A DNA stretch of 64,000 nucleotides from Mastigias papua (lineage: Eukaryota; Cnidaria; Scyphozoa; Rhizostomeae; Mastigiidae): contig OZ025279.1 in assembly GCA_964019165.1 (NCBI GenBank), forward strand, positions 8,852,117-8,916,116, given 5' to 3'. Position numbers and translations under genes: made by a program. The notes under the pieces are model-generated. The model was not told where the DNA came from. It searched no databases and worked only from the letters and a program-made list of their open reading frames with translations. Below are positions 48,865-61,967 of the stretch, piece by piece (position 1 is the stretch's first letter; each line of letters starts with the position of its first letter).

Positions 48865-49507
48865 GCCAATTTCCAGTGAGAAAAAATCCAGTGAAATGCG
48901 AGCAGTTCGAGCGAACTATGTCATAGACATGCGCAATGACATTTTCATAGAGAGTTCGAGGGAAACTATTTCTCAACGAAAAATGCTCACTTGAGTTCAA
49001 CTTTTTTCTCATATCGCTAGCGAAATCCTTTTGGGGGGCCAATCAGAATCCGAATTTATTTGCTTGGCAAGCTGCCACATTTCAGCTTCATGATGTAAAC
49101 AGAAACAGGCCTAAGTAGACATGGTAAAACGGCACCCTTCCTCGACAATGCTATCCAGTTATTTAATTCTTCTACTTGGGAGGGAGTCATTCTAAACATG
49201 TTGAGAAAGGTTTAGAGGTAATGGAGTCACATTTCCCTATCAATATTATTATATTCTCCCTTCTCCTTTCTCTCTGCAAATATCCTGTGAACCTAAAAAC
49301 TTTTTTCTGAATCTTCTCTGCTTTCTCCTTCAATGCAAAGCAATAAAAATCAACATGTCGTGATGCAAATGAATTATTTCTCCGAGGGATTTCTCTGAGT
49401 AATTTTGACCACTGGAAAATAACTTAGGAAATATTTCTCGAGCCCTTTTTGGTTCGAAAAATTCCTCGCGAGGAAATTTGCTGAGTTTTTTCTCACTGAA
49501 AATTTGC
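48865..49507. mobile_element. MITE with CAGTGAGAAAAAA termini
   Basis: The left end GCCAATTTCCAGTGAGAAAA and the reverse complement of the right end GCAAATTTTCAGTGAGAAAA match closely for about 24 bp, then more loosely through GTTCGAG-like and CTCGCGAGG blocks. It is 643 bp and carries no transposase. It lies 160 bp from the MITE at 48411-48706. Confidence 0.7.
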
Positions 49508-50879
49508 CTTACGGTCGCACACTCAGGTATGCCGCAGTTAAATTCAGCTTTCGATGTCAATGTTTCCTGGTATCATCTGCGCAAAAGCCTAGCAAGGCAT
49601 TGGCTGTTGCTATGGGAGACCGCTGGCGCCAGTATTGGCAGAGCACATTTATTATTCATCATGAAGAAATCTAATTTAGCTGTGACCGAAAGTTGTATTT
49701 GTTCTGCAATAATCACTCATCTTTCGATATCTCACGTAATCTTACCTCAACTGACACTGAGTGTAGCTATTTCCACATAAATTCCATAAGTTACATATTG
49801 CTCTATGTTTTGCAATCAAGACAGAAAAACATTCCCTTACTTTACTTAACTTTTTATGGAAAATATTGTCTCTGAATTTCTTAAGAATGTTTGTAACGTC
49901 AACTTCTAAACATCTGCATCTTCTATCATCTCCCCAGAGGAATAAAGCATATTGTCATTAATAATACCGCATATTTGTTAATCCCCAATGCAACATAGCA
50001 GACTATTTAAAAATATTATTAAAGGTAGAAATCAAAATTGAACCTTTTTGCCATGCCTGATGAAATACAATGCCAGACACTGAGAGTAGAGCCAATCTTC
50101 GCATGTTGTGCTATATATGAGAGGTAACGTTTTAGTACTATTCTATGTGAGAGATAACTGAAAAGAGCATGCTAGTCAATGGACACAAAACTGAACATAT
50201 AATAATAACAAAAGGAAGAATGGACGAAGAAAATCTGTGGCAATCATAATCAAGCTAAATTCAAATTTTATCACAGAGAGCCTGTAAAGCAGACCGTTTC
50301 AGAATGTTTTCTTTGTGTTGATGTGTGCGCTTTGAGTGTACCTCTATTCTATTAGTGCTCTTCACTAAGAAAACTTGCCAGTACAAGTCGGCAGTTCCAG
50401 GCATATGCACAAGGATATGCACCCAGTGCTGTTGATTTTCATCCAAAATCACCGAAGCAAATCGGCTAGCGATTTAACTCTAGACTTTCTAAGACATTAT
50501 GACCTGATTCTAAGGACTACAACTGTGGGGGAGAGGAAAGGAGTAAATTCTCCCGAGGATCATATGCTTTATATCCCTGGTGTAAACAATGAATCACTTA
50601 CAGCCTTGGTACGAAGGACTTAAGATTTACAAAGCAGTAAAACGAGAATTGCAAAATTTTGCCGAAAGAATGCTTAGGCTGGACAATTGATTTTGATGCT
50701 TATTATTGCTCAGCCGTAAGTAATTTCGGAGAAACAAAACTATTATTTGTCGAAAAAAATTTTCCAAATGATGTGGACCCCTCCTGCCCAATGGCGAGAG
50801 CCGCGCCTCACGTCATTCCCCACCTCCTACCTTACGCTTATTGCTAAACGTGATGCATATAGATTTAATAAGTAACCAT

Positions 50880-51240
50880 TGGAATTGATATATATTTACC
50901 TCAGTACAAGATATCAACGAATTTAAACAACGGTTTCAATAGCTGCTTGAATGAACTAAACTTTGCTGTCCCACACGGATCAGTATTACGACCCGCGTTT
51001 TAACACATACATGTACAATTTATTTACTGTAATCAACTGTACTGACGTACTGAACTTCGCAACTGACACTTTACAATCGATAATAACCTAAACAAGATTT
51101 TTTATGGACTGAAAATAGTTGCCATAAACATCACGGACTTGTTTTAAAGTGAAAATGAAGTTCAGAGGCTGATCCAGACCGAGCTCCTTGCTGCTCTGGA
51201 TTCAGTCAAACTTTTTCAAGAAAAGCTATTCAACTAGAAG
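50880..51240 (+). mobile_element. LINE reverse-transcriptase fragment
   Basis: A YLSTRYQRI piece at about 50898 and AVPHGSVLRPAF at 50964-51000 are followed, after a frame change, by NTYMYNLFTVINCTDVLNFA with TDTL. ATDT stands where the catalytic ADDT should be, so a catalytic aspartate is lost. A trace near 51175-51235 reads LAALDSVKLFQEKLFN. The fragment is heavily decayed. Confidence 0.65.
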
Positions 51241-53317
51241 TTAGAAAAAAGCTTATTATGGTGCACTTTCTGAACTTTCTTAACCTTTTTAGCAGCCAAG
51301 TACTGCTTTCTTATAAACTACTATCCTATAAAAACGCATAGTTTGCCTGTTTCATTGCTCTTGATTGTGTGCGATATACAAACCTTTCCAGGCCAGTCTC
51401 CTGTGTTTGACCCACCACCTTTAAAATTCCCAAAAGAGTATAGGATCGTAGATGGATGGTCAGTGGTGAAATTCAGCTTCAAACAAGATTGCATCTATTA
51501 ATTACCACAACGCCATCTCAAGAACTGGAGACAGCTGAAGGACAGAACATTCCGATGACCAGTACCTTCCATCATTGCATGGGAGTTTGGAAACTGCTCC
51601 GTACTGAAGGCAACTTTTAACGACCGCAAGATGGTGCTATTGGTGACTACCTTCAGGCCAGTATCATTGTTTGGTACAGAAAACACAGGGGAATCACGTT
51701 ACTTGTAGTAAAACCAAACTTTGGTTGTAGACGAAGATTGAGAAGATGTTGAACTCGTTTATATATTGCACTTTTAAAGATAACTGCACTGCAGCTGCTT
51801 TTTGCATGTTTTGCTTGTTGTAAATAAGGGAATTTTTGTTGCCAAAGTAGCATTTCTCAAAAAATTGAGGATTTCCTGGGCACTTTCTCATTAAAAACGG
51901 GAATTTCTACTAGCAGATACTGTCAGTTTTACTGGCACAATCTGGAGGGGCCTAGGCCCAAGAAGTGAACTCATAGGCTTCAATAGGAAAACAATCTGAA
52001 TAACAATAGCAAATGAAACATTACCAGAGATCGAGTTCTCACACGTCTTAATCCAGGCTGCATTAATTCTCAACGCTTCATATATAGAGAGATCTAGCAG
52101 CTGCGGGAACGAACTTAGACTGCAGCATCTGGTACAGTTACGCAGATATCCACAGTACTGATTTTTGATCCTGGATACTTACAAATGCAGTTCTTTTTTT
52201 CCGATCTGGATATCTCAGTTGTTTGGTCATTAGGACCACAATCGTGATGTTGTGGTCAATATTCGTAGGTTAGTATAATGCTTTAGGTTGAAGGGGCTTT
52301 TATAATTTTACTTCAGGTCAAATGCAACCAATCAAATCGCTTGATTTTGTTCTAATTGATGCGAATTTGCCATAGAAAGTGGAAATAGCCAATGAAATCA
52401 CAGAAAAATTAAAATAAAATCAGCTGTTCTTACCGATGTGTCTAATTGCAGAGCATTGAGGTTGTGGAAGATATCATTCTGGTAAGCTAAGTGGAAACTG
52501 TACTAGAGTCAAAGAAAAACGTGAGTAGTGAGTGTTGATAGAATGATTTAACAGAATTTTAGTTGTTCTTCCGTTCATATATGGAGAATTCCTTGATAAT
52601 GTAGCAGCCTCCCCTAACCCACGATACGTAAGAATGCCTATCTTATCCTATATTCTGAACAAGATATCATGACGACATTCAATTTATCATCCCTTGTGGC
52701 CGACCATTTGGACTGCCATAAGTATTACCGAGACTTTGCTGATTTTCAGTGCGGATTTCAGGTAGAGGACATAATGGATGTTATGCTTCCAATGTTTGAT
52801 GTGCATATTCTTATGAAATTTTGAATGAAATTCTTATGAAACAAAGTTTTAACTCTATTTTAATGCACTATTGAGTCATCTTTTGCTTCATGTAAAGTTT
52901 CATAGTGTGCTTTTGAAATGTCTGAATATTAAGTTATTAGAGCTTTGCAGTGGAAGTTCATCACGTCCCAAATCTGGCTAGTAACTGTAGAACCAGGAAC
53001 AGTTTGCTCTCAAGCAAAAATGTTATTTGATCAGTCTGTAACCCGGATAAATATTTAATTGAGATGTAATTGAAACGAAATTGTTTCTAAGTAGCCGTAA
53101 AGTTTCTATGGAGCTTTTCAAACACGCACGTCTTCTCAAAATTAGCAGCCTTTCAAGAGCTAATTAAATAGAGCTAGGGATATGGTTCTTGCCAAAATGG
53201 CAGTGAACGAAATGTTAAGTGATTCACTTGATGGATAGTAATGAATTAATATCTGTACGGTTGATAAAAGATGGTTGATAAATTATTGATTGTTATTGAT
53301 ATTAAAATGGATATCTG
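51241..53317. other. Stretch without a recognised gene
   Basis: It contains a small hairpin, GACCACAA/TTGTGGTC, at about 52233-52257. Nothing coding was recognised. Confidence 0.4.
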
Positions 53318-54004
53318 AGGCCCGTTCACGCTATTCCGTTTTTGAGCAAAAACGGATCTGCTAAGCTCTGGTTTTGGCATTGCGTTCACAGCAGTCCAGC
53401 CCAAAAGCGGAGCTAAGTGAAAACGATGAAAAAAAGAGGACAAAAGGGAGCCGTCATTATTTATGACCGGAGTGGGAACTGAAGATAAAATGGTGGGGTA
53501 GCTGAAAATAATATGCTATGTTAGGTTGGGTTGATGAATAATTTTTGACCACAGGGGAAGAGTAAAAACCTAATATATTTAAGCATAAATGCACCTTTGT
53601 TCCTGCTATTTTCCATCGGTGGGGTAAAGAGAAATTGACTTATTAACTTATTCAAATGATGGGGTAAATTTTTTTTGAGGGCACAATACACATTCTCTTT
53701 AGTCCCCACCCCGGCCATAAATGATGATCGCTCCCTGAGTGAAAACGCAACTCCGTAGTGTGAAAACCAAAAACGGAAGAATTTGAAAGCGCTGCTGACC
53801 GCGCAAGTATAAATGAAACTAATATGAAGAATAAAGTAGTAAAGTATATAGTATATATAGTAGTAATATAGTATAAATGTGAACACTAATTGACAGATAT
53901 CCGTTTATGTCTGAAAACGGAGTAGTGTGAACAGAGAAGAACAACAGTTCCGTTTTGGGAGCAAAAACGGATCAAAATGAAAACGGAGTAATATGAATGT
54001 AACC
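53318..54004. mobile_element. Inverted-repeat element with repeated AAAACGGA motifs
   Basis: The left end GGCCCGTTCACGCTATTCCG is mirrored by the right end (CGGAGTAATATGAATGTAACC). The block AAAACGGA, or its complement TCCGTTTT, recurs about ten times inside, often next to GTGTGAAC or GTTCAC. No transposase is present. The centre (about 53480-53880) is AT-rich and unrelated. Confidence 0.65.
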
Positions 54005-54699
54005 TAATTCAAAGGAAGTTTTTGCTGCAAAAATCAGGTGAATAAACTTTACAAGAGTTTAATGGCTTTATCCTTGCACACTTTTACCGTTTATCACCGC
54101 ACAAAACCATTTTATTACAGTATAAGTTGGTTACCACTGCTCTCTAAAATAAGGAATGCTTGCCATGTAATGGGTATACTGATAGAAATATCATAAAGAA
54201 TTCAATTTTCCGCTCATAAACTGATTTTCATAGTTTTGTTGCTACATCAAATGTACTATTAAAAGACATACGACATGGTGCCGCATTTTTGGATTTTCCA
54301 ATGTCTCGAAAGCATTGGCATAAATTAGGTAGTACGTATATTTATGAACGACTGTTTGAAATTTAGGAGAGTATAGAATTGACGAGTGGAAGTGAAGTGT
54401 TGGGAGAGATGAAGTTTGACAGAAGAATATTCCAGGGGAACTCGTAATCGCCATTCCTTTTTGAAATACCCCTGTTGCCCCTTACAAGTATTCTATCAAA
54501 GTCTAAACCAGGAAATGCAAATTTGCTTTTGGAAAGATTCTTCATCAGCTTTAATTCATAGCCGAATTTGAAGATTAATTGAAGATTGAAGATGAAGAGA
54601 AAACGAGAAATCACTGGGTCCCATAGTTCAGATTGTCAATATATTTACAACTGATATAAGAATGGAATTTGAATATCAAAAGTGCAAAACTGATCCAAA

Positions 54700-56200
54700 A
54701 GAAATGAAAGTTAGTGAAGCCGAAAAGTAGCAAACTGCAAGAGGGGAAGGTAATAAATACGTTGTAAATTATCAGTGGTTATAAATATCCCGGAATACCA
54801 CATGTCGGCAAACTAAGAGTTAGAAAAGTTCCAGAAATGAAATTGAACAGGGATGGGAAATAGTAACTAAAGGAATTAAGTTTTAAGTAACTACTTTAAT
54901 ATGGCACTCAGCAGCATTTTTAGGCTGGTTCTAGGATGAGAAGCAAGTTAGCAATCGGATGAAAAAGGATTTAAGCATGATGCTTAAAGGATTTTTGTAT
55001 TTTGCAACTATAAAGTAGAGAATAAAAACAATTACAATACAATTAATACAAGATTTTGTGGCAACCGCAACGGGAAAAACACATAATCACCGAGCCCCCA
55101 CTGCAGATGCCACTTACTATTTTCTTTTTGATAACACCAATATAGCCCAGGGCGGAACCCTTGTACGCCCTGCGCCGGATAAAAGGCAGAGAATTGAAAT
55201 CCAACTTGAAATTTTAGCGTTTCCGAAAGCGCCGAGAAAGAAATAATGACACAACATAAAGGATTGCACCCAAAGAGCAAAATAGATAGAATTTACATCT
55301 TTAGATAAGAGGATGGCATAGAACTTTGTGTATAGATGATGCTGTTGATCTAGTTTAGCTTGTATTGAAAACCTGTGATACTTAGTCACAAGGAAAATGA
55401 AAGATTGCCCTGGAGACATGGAGCACAAAATTTAAGAATCGAAAGAATTTGAAGGGTATAAGAAATGGAAACACACACCTCCTTGGCAGTTATTACGAAA
55501 AATGGATGATGACGGAGGAAAAGAAAGGAGGACTTAACTTAAAGGAGCAGGACATAAAAGTGACAATGAATTGTTAATTCTATCAGCCCAAGAACAAGCG
55601 ATAAGAACCATTGTGGTCAATGCCAGGATTAACAACACGCAAGAAGACAGTGTATGTCGTATGTATGGGAACGTAGATGAAACAGTAAATCGCCTGTTGT
55701 CAATAAATATAGCATGTTTGCCCGAAAAGAGTAAAAACCCCATGATTGCTTTGGAAGAAGAATCCACTAGAAACTGTATCGAAGTAATGGGGTGGCGGTA
55801 ACGGAAAGATAGTATAAACACCAACCAGATGTGGTTGAAGAAAAACTGCAATTTTAAGCTACTGTGACATTTCAATGTTCAGACACATGTCTTACAAGTC
55901 ATAAGACCTGCCATTCTTAGTGACAAAAAAGATGCAAAATAACAGACTGTGACATGCTATAAATGCGAAAGAGACAGAGAAAATAGAAAAATATCAAGAT
56001 CTAGCACGAGAGGGAGAGAAACTATGGAATATGAGAAACAGGAATTAATCCTATTACAATAGGCGTACTTTAGGCAACTCCAAAGATACTTTCCAAAAGA
56101 GTAGACCGCCAAAGGCAACTAATTCATGAGAATCAAAGAGGGGAGTAAAAAAGCTATCAATTCTCCTCAGGCTAACAAAGAAAGGTTATTTCATAATAAT
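54700..56200 (+). mobile_element. Degenerate LINE of a second clade, C-terminal half
   Basis: Pieces in order are a short NTINTRFCGN segment (about 55035), MTQHKGLHPKSKIDRIYIF (55245-55305), LILSAQEQAIRTIVVNARIN then CRMYGNVDETVNRLLS (55571-55720), and EKIEKYQDLAREGEKLWNMR (about 55975-56040). This order, the CRMC..ADETVNH-type motif and the KYQDLAREI-type motif are known to me from a widespread invertebrate and fish retrotransposon family, distinct from the jockey/CR1-like pieces elsewhere in the window. Stops and a probable insertion near 55060-55240 show that it is dead. Confidence 0.75.
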
Positions 56201-58780
56201 ATGTTATTTGAAATCGTATGCATCGTTGTCAAGAATACATTTTCCGGCAGTACTTAAGCTTCAGCTTGTTCTTGTTTGTTCAAGTTTCCTGCCAGTTTTG
56301 AGGCTCGCGTTCCTATGAAAATGTCCTTTTAAAAATATAGTGCAACTTGGTAATTGATTGTGCATAATAGTCAAATCAAATAGAAAGAGAACAAAATACC
56401 AAAAATTCCCACAGAAGAGATGTCTCACAGTTCTAAAAACAAAATGCCGTTTTACAAAGAGCAATGAGAATTTTAGGAAGACTTACACAACTGATGGATA
56501 ATGAAACATCAATACTGACACAGGAAATCAAAATCAAAGACACAAGGGGGACATGATGACCATAGTTCTCAGCGAGAAGAGTGGAAGATGGGCTGTTGGG
56601 TGTTAGGCACAATAAATAGCTTCAAAACTGGACATGATGCAAACAAATAGTGGAATAGTGGTTTTTGCCCCCAGAAATGGGGTGGAAAGACCTGTATATA
56701 TTTGAATTCAACACAATGGAAGGTAACAAGGAACACATTATACCGTTGTGAACTTTGCTAATAATTACCTTAGCAATACTCTCGCAACTAGCAAAAATAT
56801 TCATGAATGGCCTAAATCACAATCTCGTTCTTTTCATTTACAAAGTGAAATCTTGCACCGTATCAAGCTGCAGAAAAATAATTGGGGACACGATTCGCTC
56901 TATTATGTCGTTAAAAGAAGCTTCCATCCTTGACTGAATCGTCTAATCAGCTCTAAACGTGGAGATGTTTATTGTAATCACGGCAGTATCTTATACACCG
57001 TCAAACTTACAGTTAGTTTTAATAGTAATCTTCAGATAAACAATGTTGCATGCATACATGCTCCTTGTTCTTTCCTTAGCTTCATCTCATAACGAAGTAT
57101 CCTTTATACTTCCTACAATTTACAAATGCAGAAACAATCGATTATCCATTAAATGTTATTACAGAGGTGTAGGATTGAAGTTTAATTTTTATAATCAGAA
57201 ACAGATGTTCAACAGTTTTTAGTACTATCAATGTATTACTACCATTGATACTGCTATTGTCAATAACCGTGTTCTCTATCTCAGCAGTTTCAATGGGCAA
57301 GTAGAACGACATGACTATCCATTATTTTTGGTAGATCTTCTCCTTTCCCTTATTTGCTGCTGATGCAGAGTTCGCGTTTTTAAGTTAGAGGCCCTCAAAA
57401 GGCTGCAATAAACAAATAGATAGTGTACTTTGAACATGTTTTTGGAGGATTCCAGATGTACGCCTCCCCATTTTTCAGAAGCTGAGTAAGGTAGAAGACT
57501 TCCAGAAAATCCATTATATGAGATATCCCATACGCTTGTGCACATCTCGTATCTATTATGCATTTGTGCATAGAACTTACGTATTTCACTGCCAGATGAA
57601 TTGGCCTGATGGATTTTATTAGCTATAGGATATAGGATTATGGTAAGAGGGCAATACGATTAGAGATGGAAATAAAAGATTAGAATCCGTGTGTTAAATT
57701 CAATGTGGAAGACAAAAATCCTCATAGTACAATCCAATATTATTATGAAAATGCTAAACTTTATACATATGAGCTTTGTCTTTCAAAGTCAAAATCACAA
57801 ATGACGTGTACATACATAATTCTGGCTAAAACATTTATTCGATTGAAATTGACTGCAAATTCACAAAAGCAGACATTTCGCAATACTCAAGTAGATTATT
57901 TCATTCTGGAGATATTTTGTCGAAGTGGAGAAGACAAAACTTGTTATCAATAGGAAAATATTCCCTACAGAGGCTTCATCTATCCTTAGATACAGTGAAT
58001 TTGCAGAAAAAATTTCGTGTTGAGGAAGGTTGATAGGTATGATTGCGGAGCATATATTCAAAATTTTAGAGATGCATTGACATTTGGCGCTGTATAAGGA
58101 TAGCTCGCTCTTGTGACTGATTATGCAGGTATGCTGATCTTGGAGATATTCAGTTTCTCCTCATAGTCTGCTGACATCTTATTCCATTTTGGAAGCAAAC
58201 CTGTTGCATTTGTCATTAAAACTCTGACAACAGATGTCATTAACATATTCTTGAGAAAAGTTCTGTTTTCCACCAGATTTTGAACTGTTTACGTTCCAAT
58301 CAATCGTAGTCGCTTCATTTGTACATCGTGGGAGAAAGCGATCAAAATGTTAGATGTTTCCCAGCATTCTAATTGTTTCAGAAAGGAACTTCAAAGCTGC
58401 TTTGATGCAGGTGGATTTTTCAGACAAAGGTTTGTCTCATTTAGGTAGATAATTATACTTCTTTTCGGCTCACTTTTGCCTGATCACAAAAATACTTCTA
58501 TATATGTGGGTGAGGCATATAAGACCTTCAGAAATACAAAATTATATAATACAATTAATGTCACTTTTGCGCCTTCATTTTAGGCCTCAAATTTTATTTT
58601 GATTTTGATATGTTATCAAAATTAAGGCGGACCTTTCATCTTTAGCAAAGGAAACTGTAGAGTTGTTACGAAAGGTATAGTCAATTTCCAATTAGAGTCG
58701 TTGGCTTATTATTGCCTCATTTTGCATCTATATATACATATATATATAGAATTCAAGAAATAAAATTACTCCATTTCAAA
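56201..58780. other. Stretch without a recognised gene
   Basis: AT-rich, with short ORFs only. It ends at the hammerhead core and its (TA)n tract. Confidence 0.4.
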
Positions 58781-58804
58781 CATTTCGGCACAAGCCTTCA
58801 TCAG
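58781..58804 (-). ncRNA. Hammerhead ribozyme core, Penelope-like-element type
   Basis: Minus strand: CTGATGA, then AGGCTTGTGCC (GGC/GCC stem II with a short loop), then GAAA. All invariant core bases of the hammerhead (CUGAUGA and GAAA) are present. The next four bases, ATGT, could form only the tiny stem III seen in minimal hammerheads of Penelope-like retroelements. The upstream side is a (TA)n tract, which is also common in those elements. Stem I pairing (TGAAA with ATTAT) is weak. No Penelope RT or GIY-YIG domain was seen nearby, so this is likely a terminal relic. Activity is unproven. Confidence 0.6.
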
Positions 58805-58971
<167 letters not shown>

Positions 58972-59254
58972 CATCCACTGAAAACTACACTACACATTGG
59001 AAAAGTACACTACTTTACAAAGCCAGTAAGAGACTATGACTGCTTTGGGGCAATTAAATATGGAGATTAAAGAGGACTAAAGTCTACTACAAGCAATCCC
59101 ATTTCACATGCCGCAAGAAATATCTGCAATATATATGTAACCCGGAAGAACGCTTAATGTTATGATTAATGCGAAAGCGAAATTTAAACAAACAGAAAAG
59201 TTAGCCATGTCTCCCTAAACATGGTGGTTGTGGTCATATTATTCATAAAAGAGT

Positions 59255-60005
59255 AATAAGAACTTGCTAATTAATACTTATGAATAAACTGTAGGATCAG
59301 AAAGAGCATTTCTTTGCTAAGTTTGCTGGAAAGATTTCTATCACTATGCAATAAAATATCAACTAGAACACTATTTTTGAGATTTGTATAGCCAAATTGT
59401 AGCAATAATGCAAAGACTCTAGCGAGACGTTTCTCTACATGGCACTGCGTAGGAAGGGAAAAGCAAACAAAAGTGTTCTGCATCCTCAATACCATCGTTC
59501 GAACGACATATTGGATTTATAGTATCACTAAAATGGCCCTTAAATTTGTGAAAATTTTATATGCTGAAACCAAACCTGAGTTGGGTGAGATAGGATAGAT
59601 CTAATGGGTCGTGAATGCCAAATTTTGATCTTACAGGATGTCTGATTATTGCTAAAAGCTTTTTCTTACAAAGAAGAATAGATGGTGAAAGTCGATTCTC
59701 AAGATCAAGCTCATTCCAGTCACATAAGCAAGGTGGATAAAAACCAGATTTGAATATTTCATTCCTAATTTGACCAATAACGTCCTGGTTGTGAAGGTAG
59801 TGTGACTATTTAGGTGGTGGGATTCGATCCTTTGTATAAACCGGAGTTATGTTATTTATGATCTTGTAGAATAAGACAAGACTTCAGCCAATCTACGACA
59901 ACTTAGGCATCCCCAGTCAAGTTCCAAGTACAGCTTTTCTCGTGATGTCCCGTTCCATGCCACCGTACTAGCTCACACAGCGTATATAGAATCGTGGTTA
60001 TTGTC
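59255..60005 (-). mobile_element. LINE C-terminal domain fragment
   Basis: On the minus strand the order is GTSREKLYLELDWGCLSCRR (about 59960-59895), YKIINNITPVYT-like text, SGFYPPCLCDWNELDLENRL, CKKKLLAI, KFGIHDPLDLSYLTQLRFG (about 59625-59570), and then VFALLLQFGYTNL with ILLHSDRNLSSKL (59280-59430). I know this layout from cnidarian-type LINE ORF2 ends. Frameshifts separate the pieces, and it is truncated at about 60005. Confidence 0.75.
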
Positions 60006-60610
60006 TCATAACGCGTTGCCCCGTCATTTTATTCTCAAATTACTTCATTTAAAGTAGAATTCTTTTTCCAACCTAGGAAGAATGCATTTCATGAAGCTAA
60101 TTACTATTGCTGTTCTGTTTTGCAACAGATCACAGGACTACATTTTTTCTGGTACCTTTTCGATCCAGACCTTCCTGACTCTCGTCAAATTAAATATGAT
60201 AACATGTATACCATACCTTCAGATTGTTCATGAAAATCTCTTTATCTTGTGCCCCATATCAACTTATCCACAGTCAACAAAATCAAATACGTCAATTAAT
60301 GGCAGCGTGGCGCTGAATGAGACAGCGTTAACCTCCAAACTTGCAGATTTGATTAAAAATTTAAACATTCTCAACTGCAATTCCGCTTTTCTAGAAAAGA
60401 ACGCTTTACGCTCCTCGTTCCTTATCTATAAGATAGACGAAAAAGCACAAGGATTACTTGCACGAGATGATTCTGTTTATCAATACTTTAACGATTAGTC
60501 CTAACTTTTTCCTAGCAACTGTTAGCAAATGCTTTATGCAAAAATATGATGGAATTCTTATTAAGACAAAAAAGTTTTATTGATGCCGTCAATGAAAATA
60601 CTTTGGAAAC
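60006..60610 (+). other. Unassigned 138-codon ORF (60082-60498)
   Basis: The ORF starts MHFMKLITIAVLFCN, which looks like a short hydrophobic leader. Its C-terminal half (from about residue 75) has more ordinary composition, with ALTSKLADLIKNLNILNC. No family was recognised, and no splice sites or neighbouring exons support it. It begins where the antisense LINE fragment stops. It could be a chance ORF. Confidence 0.2.
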
Positions 60611-60702
60611 TGAAAGTGTGAGGAAATAACTGATTCAAGCGAGATTCAAGCCTGCGACCCCTGACTTTGTACGTCAAGTACTCTACCATTGACCTATCGT
60701 AC
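60611..60702 (-). mobile_element. tRNA-derived SINE copy 2
   Basis: On the minus strand: A-box-like TAGGTCAATGGTAGAG (60696-60681), the shared block GTACAAAGTCAGGG, B-box-like GCAGGCTTGAATCTC (60655-60641), and the same 3' tail TTATTTCCTCACACTTTC as copy 1. The 5' inverted arm of copy 1 is absent here, so that arm is not part of the SINE consensus. Confidence 0.7.
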
Positions 60703-61967
60703 GCAAAGAGCTTTCTACTATTGATTTTAAATAGAGCAAATGTAAAGCATTTACAATATCGAAGCATTGAATTACCATGCTAAAAAAGGAATAGATTACA
60801 TGTTTTGGAAAGGCGACATTCAGTTAGGGGCTCCCTAACTCTAATGACTGATACGCATAAACTAAAAGTTAAGGAGAAAATTGTGCCTTGTTTACTCCAA
60901 GTTACCCTATTCCAGAAACTTCAGTTTTCTCACCCTACTTCCTGACTGATATTTGAGGTGGAAGAAGTTTTTCTGCTTCTAAATTTTGATCATGGAATAT
61001 AGAATTTTGACTGTAATTGAGCTTTCTCCATAGTGTCAGTTTTGATCGTAGGAAGACTATTGTTCAGTAGCTTACTACGGATTTGATATTTGGAAGAATT
61101 TTCATATTCGGAAATAACTTGGCCAATTTTTCTTTACTCAATGGGCGTCTAGGAAGTCTTTTGCCAATAACAAGATCTTACTGGATCCACAACTGCACCA
61201 TATGATACAAAAATATATGAACATTACTATAGAAGCGTTTTACAACTGTCGGAAAGTAACTACTTTAACAACAGCCAGAAAAATATTACTTGAAGATTTG
61301 AGATCCACTCACGTTAATTAATGGATGTATCAATTAGAATAGAAAACTTGCTGGAAGTATCTATTTCAATGAGCAAGAGAGAAAACTGATGAATTGTAAG
61401 TAGTCAGCATCGTCTCTGACCAGAAATCAACATATCAAATATAGTCATTTACTCAAGGCTTTGTGCTAGTAAATGCTTTTAAAAACCCTGTTCAACTGAC
61501 GGAAAGCTGCTCAAATGTACTCTATGTAAATATTTAGCGCGACTGTAAGATGGCCTGCTATGTGATTCTAGTAATGAGGGCTATACTGAGTTGGTCAAAA
61601 TCATCCAGATATCAAAATATGTGCATTTCCAAGATTTCAAGATATAATAATAGCTTTCCTTCAACTTTTTTTAGAAATACATCTACTAATTCTTGAATAA
61701 GCGAACTTAAATATACTATAAAGTGGCTTTACCATGACAGCGCTACTAAAGAGACGGAGGTCTTGTGTATTACTAGTGAGTTTAAATGTTTAATCATGTT
61801 AAAGCCGGCTCCTCAAAGCCTTCAGAATTTAATGAACTAAAGAAGCGTGTGGTGACCTGAACGGAAAATTACACATACGTACACACGCAAGCCCCTCAGA
61901 CCGATTCACAGAGTCTTAACTTTTGAGAAAAATGATTCCTTCTGATCAGGTACGACATTTGTAATTA
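60703..61967. other. Stretch without a recognised gene
   Basis: No feature seen. Confidence 0.4.

Noticed and set aside
55058..55246. 62-codon plus-strand ORF with an ordinary-looking composition
   Set aside because: It lies inside the decayed LINE at 54700-56200, in the position of an insertion between two LINE motifs, and has no recognisable domain.
60082..60498. 138-codon ORF as a secreted protein gene
   Set aside because: There is only a weak leader-like start and no family signal, exon support or repeat copies. It is listed as unassigned.
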